Source of the DNA: Moorena bouillonii PNG
Lineage (GTDB): Bacteria; Cyanobacteriota; Cyanobacteriia; Cyanobacteriales; Coleofasciculaceae
Assembly (NCBI RefSeq): GCF_001942495.1
Contig: NZ_MKZS01000001.1
Coordinates: 6,183,957-6,247,956, forward strand
Direction: 5' to 3'
Length of the DNA stretch: 64,000 nt
Under the pieces are notes generated by a model that searched no databases, was not told the origin of the DNA, and saw nothing but the letters and a program-made list of their open reading frames with translations. Every line of letters begins with the position of its first letter. Position 1 is the stretch's first letter. Positions 28,027 through 36,812 of this stretch are shown here, in pieces. The position numbers and the translations under genes are program-made.

Positions 28027-30257
28027 CTCAAAATCAAGGGAATATTAAGGTGATCAGACGGGATGGTTCTCTGACTTCCCTTGATATTTCCAAAATTCGT
28101 GCTGTTGTTGAGTGGGCTTGTGCTGGCAAGGATGTCAATCCGATCACTCTAGAAGCCGGACTCACTACCCGCTTGCGTGATGGTGTTACTACCAGAGAGA
28201 TTCAGGATAACTTGATCAACTGTGCCCTGGAAATGTGTAGTCCTGATCAGCCTGACTGGCGCTATGTAGCAGGACGACTGCAGATCTGGAGTCTCTGGAA
28301 AGATACCCTGGTAAACCGTGGTTATGAGTACGGTGACTACTATAGAACTGTTCGCTCTAAAGTAGAGTCTGGTCAATATGACCCCAGTATCTTAACCTAT
28401 ACCACTGAGGAGCTAAACGAAGCAGGTTCTTGGATTAATCGGGATTGGGACACGGATTATGATTATGCAGGGGCTGTACTGCTAACTCGTCGGTATCTCC
28501 TGGTGGATGAGTTGCCCCAAGAGGCATTTTTAACTTGTGCTCTGCTGCTAGGGTCCGTGGAAGCCCCGGAAGATAGACTAGGTTGGGCAAGGCGATTTTA
28601 TGAAGCGATCGCACAACGGAAAATATCTCTAGCTACCCCGATCCTGGCTAATCTCAGAATTCCTAAGGGGTCTCTGTCTTCTTGTTTTATCACTAGCATT
28701 GATGACAACCTGGAAAGCATCTTTGAAGGAATTACTGATACCGCCAGAATCTCCAAAAACGGTGGTGGTGTTGGGGTCAATGTCAGCCGGATTCGCTCAA
28801 CGGGTAGCTGGGTGATGGGCAAAGCCAATGCTTCGGGCGGGGTGATTCCTTGGATTAAACTGCTAAACGATACTGCGATCGCAGTTAATCAAGGAGGGCG
28901 TCGGGCAGGGGCAGTCACCGTTAGTGTCGATGTGTGGCATCTCGATGTGCCAGAGTTTCTGGAGATGCAAGCGGAAAATGGCGATCCCCGGCGCAAGGCT
29001 TATGATATCTTTCCCCAACTGGTGATTCCCGATGAGTTTATGCGTCGGGTGGTTAATAAAGAAGACTGGACATTAATCGATCCCTATGAAGTACGGATCA
29101 AGCTAGGGATTGAGCTATCCGAACTTTGGGCAGAAGAGTTTGAAAGCGCCTATCAAACTATTGAAGCAGCTATCGGCGAAACCCTAACTCTCTACAAGAC
29201 CGTGAATGCTCGGGAACTCTTCAAGACGATTATGCGATCGCAAGTAGAGACCGGAATGCCTTACTTGGCGTTCAAGGATACCATTAACCGCGCTAATCCT
29301 AATCAACACGAGGGCTACATCCCAGCGGTAAATCTTTGTACCGAAAGTTTCTCTAATGTCGAAATTGGCAATGCTGCTCACTGTTGCAATTTGGACTCAA
29401 TCAATCTCGCCAATATTGAAGAAACTGAATTGCCCAATATATGTCGTCTAGCAGTGCGGATTCTAGATAACACCATTGATTTAACCACTCCTCCTTTTAC
29501 AGCAGCCCATACCCACAATCACAAATACCGCACCATCGGAGTAGGTTGTATGGGATTAGCGGATTGGTTAGCTAAACGGTGGCTAACCTATAACAACCTC
29601 AAGGAAATTAGTAACTTATTTGAGGATATTGGCTACTACTGCACCCATGCATCTATGGAACTGGCCATGGAACGTGGTGCTTATGCTGCTTTCGATGGTA
29701 GTGAGTGGAGTAAAGGTAAGCTAATTGGCGCTAAACCAGTGGAATGGTTTGTAGAAAATTCCCAGCATCAAGAGCGTTGGATAGCCCTATCTCAGGATAT
29801 TCAAAAATTTGGGATTCGCAATTCTCATATTACTGCGATCGCACCCAATACATCCTCATCCCTAGTACAAGGATGTACCGCTAGTGTCTTACCAGTTCAC
29901 AGCAAATTCTTCTATGACAAATGGGCAAAAGGCACTGTACCCATTGCCCCACCCTTTATTAAAGACAATTTTTGGTTCTACCACGAAAACAAAAACTTTG
30001 ATCAGAAAAAAGTTGTTAAAGCAGTCGCCACGATCCAGCAATGGATTGATACTGGGATTTCCATGGAATTGTTATTTAACTTAAACCAAGGAGTCTATTT
30101 CCCAGACGAACCTGAACGCACCCTTAAAGCCAAAGACATCTATGAAACCCTAGTCATGGCCTGGGAATTAGGATGTAAAGCCGTCTATTATATCCGAACC
30201 GTCCAGCGTGACAACTTCAAAGAATTAGACAACACTTGTATCGCTTGCGCTAATTAG
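27990..30257 (+). CDS. nrdA: Ribonucleoside-diphosphate reductase alpha subunit (class I)
   Basis: The large subunit, which reduces ribonucleotides to deoxyribonucleotides with the radical subunit NrdB. Residues about 18-105 form an ATP-cone (KVIRRDGSLTSLDISKI). The catalytic cysteines are Cys232 (SLSSCFITS), Cys450 in the NLCTE motif with Asn448 and Glu452, and Cys467/468 in HCCNLDS. The C-terminal redox pair is CIAC (750-753). The GTG at 27990 is conserved in the duplicated leader; ATG at 27996 is the alternative. Length (755) is typical. nrdB follows 470 bp downstream, across repeats. Confidence 0.95.
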   Translation: MKMQQTLSATSITQNQGNIKVIRRDGSLTSLDISKIRAVVEWACAGKDVNPITLEAGLTTRLRDGVTTREIQDNLINCALEMCSPDQPDWRYVAGRLQIWSLWKDTLVNRGYEYGDYYRTVRSKVESGQYDPSILTYTTEELNEAGSWINRDWDTDYDYAGAVLLTRRYLLVDELPQEAFLTCALLLGSVEAPEDRLGWARRFYEAIAQRKISLATPILANLRIPKGSLSSCFITSIDDNLESIFEGITDTARISKNGGGVGVNVSRIRSTGSWVMGKANASGGVIPWIKLLNDTAIAVNQGGRRAGAVTVSVDVWHLDVPEFLEMQAENGDPRRKAYDIFPQLVIPDEFMRRVVNKEDWTLIDPYEVRIKLGIELSELWAEEFESAYQTIEAAIGETLTLYKTVNARELFKTIMRSQVETGMPYLAFKDTINRANPNQHEGYIPAVNLCTESFSNVEIGNAAHCCNLDSINLANIEETELPNICRLAVRILDNTIDLTTPPFTAAHTHNHKYRTIGVGCMGLADWLAKRWLTYNNLKEISNLFEDIGYYCTHASMELAMERGAYAAFDGSEWSKGKLIGAKPVEWFVENSQHQERWIALSQDIQKFGIRNSHITAIAPNTSSSLVQGCTASVLPVHSKFFYDKWAKGTVPIAPPFIKDNFWFYHENKNFDQKKVVKAVATIQQWIDTGISMELLFNLNQGVYFPDEPERTLKAKDIYETLVMAWELGCKAVYYIRTVQRDNFKELDNTCIACAN

Positions 30258-30726
30258 TGATTCTGTGGAACAGGCTTCCAGCCTGTGAAGCATCGCTCAG
30301 CGGTCAGCATTCAGCGGTCAGTGGTCAGCGGTCAGCTTTGTAGAACAGGCTTCCAGCCTGTGAAGCATCGGTCAGTGGTCAGCTTTGTAGAACAGGCTTC
30401 CAGCCTGTGACTTCACTGAGATTATAGCAATTCTCTTTCCCATGAGGTACAAAGAGATCCCCCTAAATCCCCCTTGAAAAGGGGGACTTTGAGGTTGATA
30501 AGTGTGAAGCATCGGTCAGTGGTCAGTGGTCAGCTTTGTGGAACAGGCTTCCAGCCTGCGCGCGCATCAGCTGTTCGCGTAGCGTGCGCGTAGCGCTTAG
30601 GCTGAATGCTGATAGCTGATAGCTGATAGCTCTTGCTCCCCACACTCCCTGTTCCCGATTCCCGATTCCCGATTCCCGATTCCCGATTCCCTACTCCCTA
30701 CTCCCTACTCCCTACTACCTATAAAA
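30258..30726. repeat. Dispersed and tandem repeats between nrdA and nrdB
   Basis: Four copies of a unit with palindrome ACAGGCTTCCAGCCTGT (30270, 30343, 30391, 30542) alternate with GGTCAGC/GGTCAGT heptads; a fifth copy lies at 55076. A CCCCCTAAATCCCCC...GGGGGACTTT element spans 30451-30495. A CGTAGCGTGCGCGTAGCGC unit is at 30577-30595, and GATTCCC and CTCCCTA heptads run up to the nrdB start. Confidence 0.85.
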
Positions 30727-31773
30727 ATGCTAACTACAATGCCAATTAACCCTATCTTTAATCCAGATGGGGATGATAAAACTGAACACCGTTCAATTTG
30801 GTTTGGTAATACCACTAACTTGATGCAACTCAATGATGTCCGTTATGCTTGGGCAATTGGGTTGTATCAACAGATGCGGGAGAATTTCTGGATTCCCCAG
30901 AAACTAGACCTAACTCAAGATGTAACAGACTACTCCAATTTAACGCCAGCAGAACGTTATGCTTATGATGGAATTCTCTCCTATTTAACCTTTTTAGATT
31001 CCGTTCAAACCTGCAACATTCCTCACATCAAAAGTAGCATTACTGCCCCAGAAGTTAGTCTGTGTATGGCGGAACAAATTTCTCAGGAAGGGATGCACAA
31101 TCAAAGTTATCAATATATCATAGAAACCGTTATCCCTACTGAACATAGAAGTAGAGTCTATGAATTCTGGCGCACTGATACAGTGCTGAGGGATAGATGC
31201 GAATTTGTGGCCAGTTTCTATCAACGGTATGTTGATAATCCCACCCCAGAAAACTATTTTGTTTCCTTATTGGCTGACTTTTTATTAGAAGGAATGTACT
31301 TCTATAATGGGTTTATTTACTTCTACAATCTCGCCTCTAGGATGCTGATGCCAGGCTCAGCTGACATTTTTAAAATGATTAATCGAGATGAACTGAGTCA
31401 TGTCCGGCTTTATCAAAAGTTAATCCCTATGGCCATGGACGTATTTCCCTATTCCAGGGACCAAATTTATGAAATGTTTGCCACAGCCGTGGACCATGAA
31501 TGTCGCTGGACTAATCATATTGTTGGTAACGATATTTTAGGGATTACCGAACAGAGTACTGAACACTACACCAAGTATCTCGCCAATATCAGGTTACGTT
31601 CTATTGGATTAGAACCCCTTTACAAGGGCGAAAACTATCAAAAGAGTCCCTACAGCCACTTAGAGCGTTTTTCTGATACTAAAAAAGATGCTCATACTAA
31701 AGCCAATTTCTTTGAAGCTAGCGTAACCAGTTATGTGATGTCTTCTGGGGTCAGTGGTTGGGATGAAATTTAG
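30727..31773 (+). CDS. nrdB: Ribonucleoside-diphosphate reductase beta subunit (class I)
   Basis: The ferritin-like radical subunit. Metal ligands are visible at the expected spacings: Asp91, Glu121, His124, Glu188, Glu222 and His225. The radical tyrosine Tyr128 (HNQSY, four residues after His124) is present, so this is a tyrosyl-radical enzyme rather than a Phe-substituted Ic form. Length is 348 residues. The C-terminal tail (SSGVSGWDEI) is the usual NrdA-docking region. An upstream pyrimidine-rich repeat leaves no Shine-Dalgarno; an in-frame ATG at 30739 is possible. The stop TAG is also the first unit of a GGGAATC array. Confidence 0.95.
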   Translation: MLTTMPINPIFNPDGDDKTEHRSIWFGNTTNLMQLNDVRYAWAIGLYQQMRENFWIPQKLDLTQDVTDYSNLTPAERYAYDGILSYLTFLDSVQTCNIPHIKSSITAPEVSLCMAEQISQEGMHNQSYQYIIETVIPTEHRSRVYEFWRTDTVLRDRCEFVASFYQRYVDNPTPENYFVSLLADFLLEGMYFYNGFIYFYNLASRMLMPGSADIFKMINRDELSHVRLYQKLIPMAMDVFPYSRDQIYEMFATAVDHECRWTNHIVGNDILGITEQSTEHYTKYLANIRLRSIGLEPLYKGENYQKSPYSHLERFSDTKKDAHTKANFFEASVTSYVMSSGVSGWDEI

Positions 31774-31948
31774 GGAATCGGGAATCGGGAGTCGGGAGTC
31801 GGGAGTCGGGAATCGGGAATCGGGAGTCGGGAGTCGGGAGTAAGGTACACAGGATTTTTTCCCTATTCCCTGTTCCCTGTTACCTGTTCCCTTCCCCCAA
31901 AGCAGTAAACTAGAAACCAAACCATCCAAATCCACCAATCGATTCTCT

Positions 31949-32587
31949 GTGACTAGAAGCCGCGAACCATTTCCCAGTCTGCTGCTGTATCACGCCTTGA
32001 AGTGGTCAGTGGTTAGCCCCTTAATCCATACCTATTTCCGGGGTCGTATTTATGGTGCTAAACATGTACCAACCTCGGGACCCCTGGTGGTGGTGAGTAA
32101 CCATGCTAGTGACTTTGACCCACCGATTTTATCCAATTGTGTGGGACGTCCAGTAGCCTTCATGGCCAAGCAAGAATTGTTTCGTGTCCCAGTCCTGAAA
32201 CAGGCGATTGAATTGTATGGTGCTTACCCGGTTAAGCGAGGCTCAGCAGACCGGAGTGCCCTGCGTTCTGCTCTCGATTGCCTCGACAATGGCTGGGCGG
32301 TTGGTCTGTATTTGGATGGCACCCGGAGAGCCGATGCTCGTATTCATAACCCCAAGCTTGGTGCGGCCTGGATTGCTGCCCAAGCCCAAGCCCCACTGCT
32401 ACCGGTTACCTTGTGGGGAAGTCAAGCAATTGTAAAAAAAGGTTCCTTGATGCCACGGTCTGTGCCCTTAACCGTGCGCATTGGTAAGCTGATTGATCCT
32501 CCTAGCTCTAGTAACAGAGACGAATTGCAAGCTGTGACCCAACAGTGTGCTGCTGCGATTAATGCTCTCCATGATTTGGGACGTTGA
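31949..32587 (+). CDS. 1-acyl-sn-glycerol-3-phosphate acyltransferase (PlsC family)
   Basis: A 212-residue membrane-associated acyltransferase from GTG at 31949. It transfers an acyl group to lysophosphatidate or a related acceptor. The catalytic NHxSxxD box is reads as SNHASDFDPP (near residue 51). The second block is GSADRSALRSAL and the third is LYLDGTR in place of the more common FPEGTR. It lies after nrdB with a heptad array in between, and has no other lipid gene beside it. Confidence 0.9.
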   Translation: MTRSREPFPSLLLYHALKWSVVSPLIHTYFRGRIYGAKHVPTSGPLVVVSNHASDFDPPILSNCVGRPVAFMAKQELFRVPVLKQAIELYGAYPVKRGSADRSALRSALDCLDNGWAVGLYLDGTRRADARIHNPKLGAAWIAAQAQAPLLPVTLWGSQAIVKKGSLMPRSVPLTVRIGKLIDPPSSSNRDELQAVTQQCAAAINALHDLGR

Positions 32588-32836
32588 TTATGTGGGAGTA
32601 GGGAGTAGGGAGTAGGGAGTCGGGAGTCGGGAGTAGGGAATCGGGAATCGGGAATCGGGAATCGGGAACAGTTGCGTAGGGTGTGTTAGGGACGGGCTCC
32701 CTCTCATTTTCCGCCTCGTAGTCAGCCTTGGAACAGCCCGGCCCGTAACGCACCACCGGGTCCAACAGCTTTAATGAGATGCACCCCAAACCCCACACCC
32801 CACACCCCACACCCCACACCCCACACCCTCAATTCT
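32588..32836. repeat. Heptad arrays flanking a MITE-like element (copy B, 32676-32786)
   Basis: GGGAGTA/GGGAATC heptads (32591-32668) precede a 111-bp element that is the reverse complement of the one at 9753-9856: both have GTTAGGGACGGG...CCCGTAACGCACC and end at GAGATGCACCC. After it come CCCCACAC repeats (32783-32826) up to the CHAT gene stop. Confidence 0.75.
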
Positions 32837-34483
32837 CTACCTAGCTTCACCAATAACCGTAAAAGCCGCCCAAGCTTTCGGGTCTGGATTACCATCTTCA
32901 TCATTGAGCATCGATAACATGGCCTCTCGCATGGCTTTGGCTTTATCCATTTTGTGGGTGTAAATATTCGTATAAAACTCCCTCATCAACTTGGCCGTAT
33001 CATCATCAGGCACTTGCCATAAGGACACCACCAAACTGGGTACACCGGCGGCAATCAAAGAACGGGATAAACCAACTACCCCTTCCCCTTTTATCTCACC
33101 CCTACCAGTATCACAAGCACTCAGGACTACTAACTTTGCGTTCAATAAGGATTTTCCCGGTAGTCCGTAACCAATCAGAATTTCACGACTGGTGAGAAAG
33201 CCATCATGGTCTGGTTCCTCAGGTGCTAATGCGATCGCACCTCGATAATAAATACCATCGACTAAACCATGGGTGGCTAAATGGATAACCGAAGCATTGG
33301 CCATTTTTTCTACAATGGTTGATTCTGTTGCTTCTGCTCCAATCAGAGCGGTGGTATTCAGCAATTTAGCAATGGTTAAGGCTTCTGTTTCTGCACCCGA
33401 TAGAGCGGGTAACGGTTTTTGTTCCCGTCCTACATTAATTTTGGGCATGGTGGGATTACCCACAATCAATGGTGTTCCGTTGCTGTCTTGGACTCGATGC
33501 CAATGTTGACGGGTAAACGACAGAGATTGGATAGAAGGAGCAGTGAGAATGGTATGGTTTTCGATTAGATAATTTCCGTTATCATCTAGCAGAGCAGCAA
33601 AGGGAACCAGAAATAGTGCTTGATGGGGAATGAAAATAATACGGTCTGATGGGTTTTTTGGTAATACGTCAACAATGGGAGTAATCAGGAGTTGGTAGAG
33701 TTGGTTTAGTGGATGACTATCCTTAGGGTTTGGTGGTGAAGTAGGATTCTGATTACCTCTACCTCTGACAGCGACATAATCACGAGTGACTTTGACTAGT
33801 TCAGCTAGAGTGGTATCTTCGGGTAAGGTATGACTACGGAAGGTAATCTCACCTGTGGGAGCAATTACCCAAATATAAATTTGGCCACCAAAAATGGAAT
33901 ATTCCACCAAAGTGGCTTGTTGTTGTTGAGCAATCTCTTGAATGTCTTTAAGAGTAGGAGCTTTAGTTTTTTGAGTAGTTTCAGATAACTGTGCCCCTAA
34001 TAAATCAATCAGAGCGCGGTTGCGACCCCGTTCGGAAATCTCTAAGGCTTGTTTTGGTTTACCTTGAGCAATCAAGACCTGTTGTAAGTTACGATAGCTG
34101 GCAGCTTGTGTTTCAAAAATAGAAATTTTCAAATCATCTTCATTATCGAGGTCTTGGCGGATATTTTCCAAAATTTTGATGGCATCAAACAGGTTAGTTT
34201 GGGCTGGTTTTAGTTGATTGTTTTTTAAGAAGGTAGCACCGAGATTATTTAGGGAGCCAGCTTCACCTTTGCGGTCTCCGATTTCCCTAGCAATAGCTAA
34301 AGATTGTTGGTAGTAATCAATCGCTTTTTTGTAGTCTCGCAGATTATCGTATGCAATACCCAGACTACCCAGGGAGGCAGCTTCACCTTTGCGGTCTCCG
34401 ATTTCCTTAAAAATGTCTAAGGATTGTTGGTGGTAATCAATCGCTTTTTTGTACTCTCCCAAAATAAAGTATGCAATACCCAA
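32837..34483 (-). CDS. CHAT (caspase-like) C-terminal part of an amber-split TPR-CHAT protein
   Basis: A 548-residue frame with three TPRs, a helical linker and a CHAT protease domain. Catalytic residues are present: His in IHLATHG and Cys in LSACDTGRG. It is in the same frame as the ORF at 34571-36250; only a TAG codon at 34571-34573 lies between them. At that TPR repeat the reading is ADxKKA where the sister repeats have ADYKKA or GDYKKA, so a single base change TAT/TAC to TAG explains the split. Expression of this half would need readthrough or internal initiation near ATG 34483. The CHAT substrate is unknown. Confidence 0.8.
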   Translation of the reverse strand: MGIAYFILGEYKKAIDYHQQSLDIFKEIGDRKGEAASLGSLGIAYDNLRDYKKAIDYYQQSLAIAREIGDRKGEAGSLNNLGATFLKNNQLKPAQTNLFDAIKILENIRQDLDNEDDLKISIFETQAASYRNLQQVLIAQGKPKQALEISERGRNRALIDLLGAQLSETTQKTKAPTLKDIQEIAQQQQATLVEYSIFGGQIYIWVIAPTGEITFRSHTLPEDTTLAELVKVTRDYVAVRGRGNQNPTSPPNPKDSHPLNQLYQLLITPIVDVLPKNPSDRIIFIPHQALFLVPFAALLDDNGNYLIENHTILTAPSIQSLSFTRQHWHRVQDSNGTPLIVGNPTMPKINVGREQKPLPALSGAETEALTIAKLLNTTALIGAEATESTIVEKMANASVIHLATHGLVDGIYYRGAIALAPEEPDHDGFLTSREILIGYGLPGKSLLNAKLVVLSACDTGRGEIKGEGVVGLSRSLIAAGVPSLVVSLWQVPDDDTAKLMREFYTNIYTHKMDKAKAMREAMLSMLNDEDGNPDPKAWAAFTVIGEAR

Positions 34484-34570
34484 ATTATTAAGGGAGCTAG
34501 CTTCACCATAGCGGTCTCCGATTTTCCTAGCAATAGCTAAAGATTGTTGGTAGTAATCAATGGCTTTTTT

Positions 34571-36250
34571 CTAGTCTGCCAAATTCTTGTATGCAATACC
34601 CAGATTAGTCAGGGAGCGAGCTTCACCCTCGCGGTGTTCGATTTTCCTAAAAATGTCTAAGGATTGTTGGTAGTAATCAATGGCTTTTTTATAGTCTCCC
34701 AGATTATCGTATGCAATACCCAGATTAGTCAGGGAGGCAGCTTCACCCTGGTGGTCTCGGATTTCCGTAGCAATAGCTAAAGATTTTTGGTGGTAATCAA
34801 TTGCTTTTTTATAGTCTGCCAGATTCTTGTATGTAATACCCAGATTAGTCAGGGATTTAGCTTCACCTTCGCGGTCTCGGATTTCCGTAGCAATAGCTAA
34901 AGATTGTTGGTAGTAATCAATCGCTTTTTTGTACTCTCCCAGATTCTTGTATACAAGACCCAGATTATTCAGGGACATAGCCTCACCCTGGCGGTCTCGG
35001 ATTTTCCTAAAAATGTCTAAGGATTGTTGGTGGTAATCAATGGCTTTTTTGTAGTCTCCCAAATTCTTGTATGCATCACTCAGATTATGCAGGGAGTTAG
35101 CTTCACGTTTGCGGTCTCCGATTTCCCTAGCAAGAGCTAAAGATTTTTGATAGTAATCAATTGCTTTTTTGTACTCTCCCAGAGTACCGTATTCAACACC
35201 CAGATTATGCAGGGAGTTAGCTTCACCCTGGTGGTCTCGGATTTCCCTTTTAATAGCTATCGATTGTTGGTGGTAATCAATCGCTTTTTTGTACTCTCCC
35301 AGATGAGAGTATGCAATACCGAGATTACCCAGGGAGTTAGCTTCACCCTGGCGGTTTCCGATTTCCCTAGCAATAGCTAAAGATTTTTGGTAGTAATCAA
35401 TCGCTTTTTTGTACTCTCCCAGATCATCGTATGCACTACCCAGATTACCCAGGGAGTTAGCTTCACCTTTGCGGTTTCCAATTTCCCTAGCAATAGCTAA
35501 GGAGTTTTGGAGGGAATCAATCGCTTTTTTGTACTCTCTCAGATGATAGTATGCATTCCCCAGATTACCCAGGGAGTTAGCTTCACCCAGGCGGTAACCG
35601 ATTTCCCTAGCAATAGCTATCGATTGTTGGTAGTAATCAATCGCTTTTTTGTACTCTCCCAGAGTACGGTATGCATTCCCCAGATTATACAGGGAGTTAG
35701 CTTCACCTTTGCGGTTTCCAATTTCTCTTTGAAAAGCGATTGATTGTTGGTAGTAATCAATCGCTTTTTTGTACTCTCCCAGATGATGGTATGTAGTAGC
35801 CAGACCAATCAGGGAGGCACCTTCAACCTTGCGGTGTCCGATTTCCCTAGCAATAGCTATCGATTGTTGGTGGTAATCAATCGCTTTTTTATAGTTTCCC
35901 AGATGATAGTATGTAACACCCAGATTATACAGGGAGTTAGCTTCACCCTTACGGTATCCAATTTGTTTATAAATCACCAATGCTTGCTGCCAAGATTGTA
36001 ATGCTTCTGGGAACTCACTGCGACGAACGTGACTCATTCCCTGCTGAAATAGTTTGTCCGCCTCGGCTTGCTTACTGTCTACTTCAACTATGGCATCACT
36101 AGGGGTTATAGTTCCTTCTTGCTCTGGGCTAACCGTGTTTTGTTCTTGAGCCAGTGCTAGTACAGTGAGGAAACTAGCCACAACAGGGAGTACCCCAGGG
36201 GTGAGGTAGACAGTGAGAAGTCCCAACCATAAGACTTGCTTAAGTTTCAT
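34571..36250 (-). CDS. TPR-repeat N-terminal part of an amber-split TPR-CHAT protein
   Basis: A 559-residue protein with signal-like N-terminus (LWLGLLTVYLTPGVLPVVAS) and, from about residue 65, TPR units of 40 residues (e.g. LGEYKKAIDYYQQSLAIARE). Fourteen such units recur at an exact 120-bp period from about 34200 to 35900, continuing into the ORF downstream. It ends at TAG, codon 560 of a potential 1,137-codon gene; the missing half is the CHAT domain. The paralogue at 40972-43812 is intact. The N-terminal product could still be exported and act as a TPR scaffold, but a mutated gene is the simpler reading. Confidence 0.8.
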   Translation of the reverse strand: MKLKQVLWLGLLTVYLTPGVLPVVASFLTVLALAQEQNTVSPEQEGTITPSDAIVEVDSKQAEADKLFQQGMSHVRRSEFPEALQSWQQALVIYKQIGYRKGEANSLYNLGVTYYHLGNYKKAIDYHQQSIAIAREIGHRKVEGASLIGLATTYHHLGEYKKAIDYYQQSIAFQREIGNRKGEANSLYNLGNAYRTLGEYKKAIDYYQQSIAIAREIGYRLGEANSLGNLGNAYYHLREYKKAIDSLQNSLAIAREIGNRKGEANSLGNLGSAYDDLGEYKKAIDYYQKSLAIAREIGNRQGEANSLGNLGIAYSHLGEYKKAIDYHQQSIAIKREIRDHQGEANSLHNLGVEYGTLGEYKKAIDYYQKSLALAREIGDRKREANSLHNLSDAYKNLGDYKKAIDYHQQSLDIFRKIRDRQGEAMSLNNLGLVYKNLGEYKKAIDYYQQSLAIATEIRDREGEAKSLTNLGITYKNLADYKKAIDYHQKSLAIATEIRDHQGEAASLTNLGIAYDNLGDYKKAIDYYQQSLDIFRKIEHREGEARSLTNLGIAYKNLAD

Positions 36251-36812
36251 ATCGGATATTGAATTATTCCCTACTTCCCTATATCTGAGAGATTCCTGAG
36301 CCTATGCAATGATTCAGGGAACAGGGAGTAGGGTGTGGGGTGTGGGGTGTGGGGTGTCGGGAGTCGGGAGTCGGGAATCGGGAATCGGGAACTTTGACCC
36401 GGTGAGTGGAATGGGCATCAGGCTTAGAATGGGCATCAGGCGTGGAACGGGCATCTTGCCCGTTTCATTCCCCGGCGGGGGTTCCAACCGATGCCAACAG
36501 CGGAAAACCATGGCAAGCCCGGAAGGGTGAGAGCAAGAGTACCCTCGCGGGTACTGTGAAATTCCAGAGAGCTTTGGAAAAATGGTAGTTAACAGTTCAA
36601 TCTGTCTGAAGTCCTTTTCTAAATTCATAGAAATTCACGATGACAACTAACAAGGAAGATTTAATGCAGTCAACCTGGGAGACAATTTTTTTGGCCTGGT
36701 TTAGTCCTGTAATTCCCTTGAATGAGCCTCCTTGTATGATCAAGTCATGTGTATGAAACAAAAATCCCAGGGATAGAATCCCGGGGAGTTTAAAAAGAGA
36801 TTAAAAAGGATA
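36251..36812. other. Intergenic region between TPR-CHAT and haem-protein genes
   Basis: No gene is seen in 562 bp. It contains GTGGGGT and GGGAGTC/GGGAATC heptads (36335-36388), an ATGGGCATCAGGC direct repeat, an AACGGGCATCTTGCCCGTTT hairpin at 36447-36466 and a GTACCC TCGC GGGTAC hairpin near 36539-36554. A similar GTACCC hairpin is at 53326-53341. The last 100 bp is AT-rich and may carry the haem-protein promoter. Confidence 0.55.

Noticed and set aside
35147..36001. Plus-strand open frames across the TPR array
   Set aside because: They are antisense readings of the 120-bp TPR repeats; the minus-strand frame has clear TPR protein.
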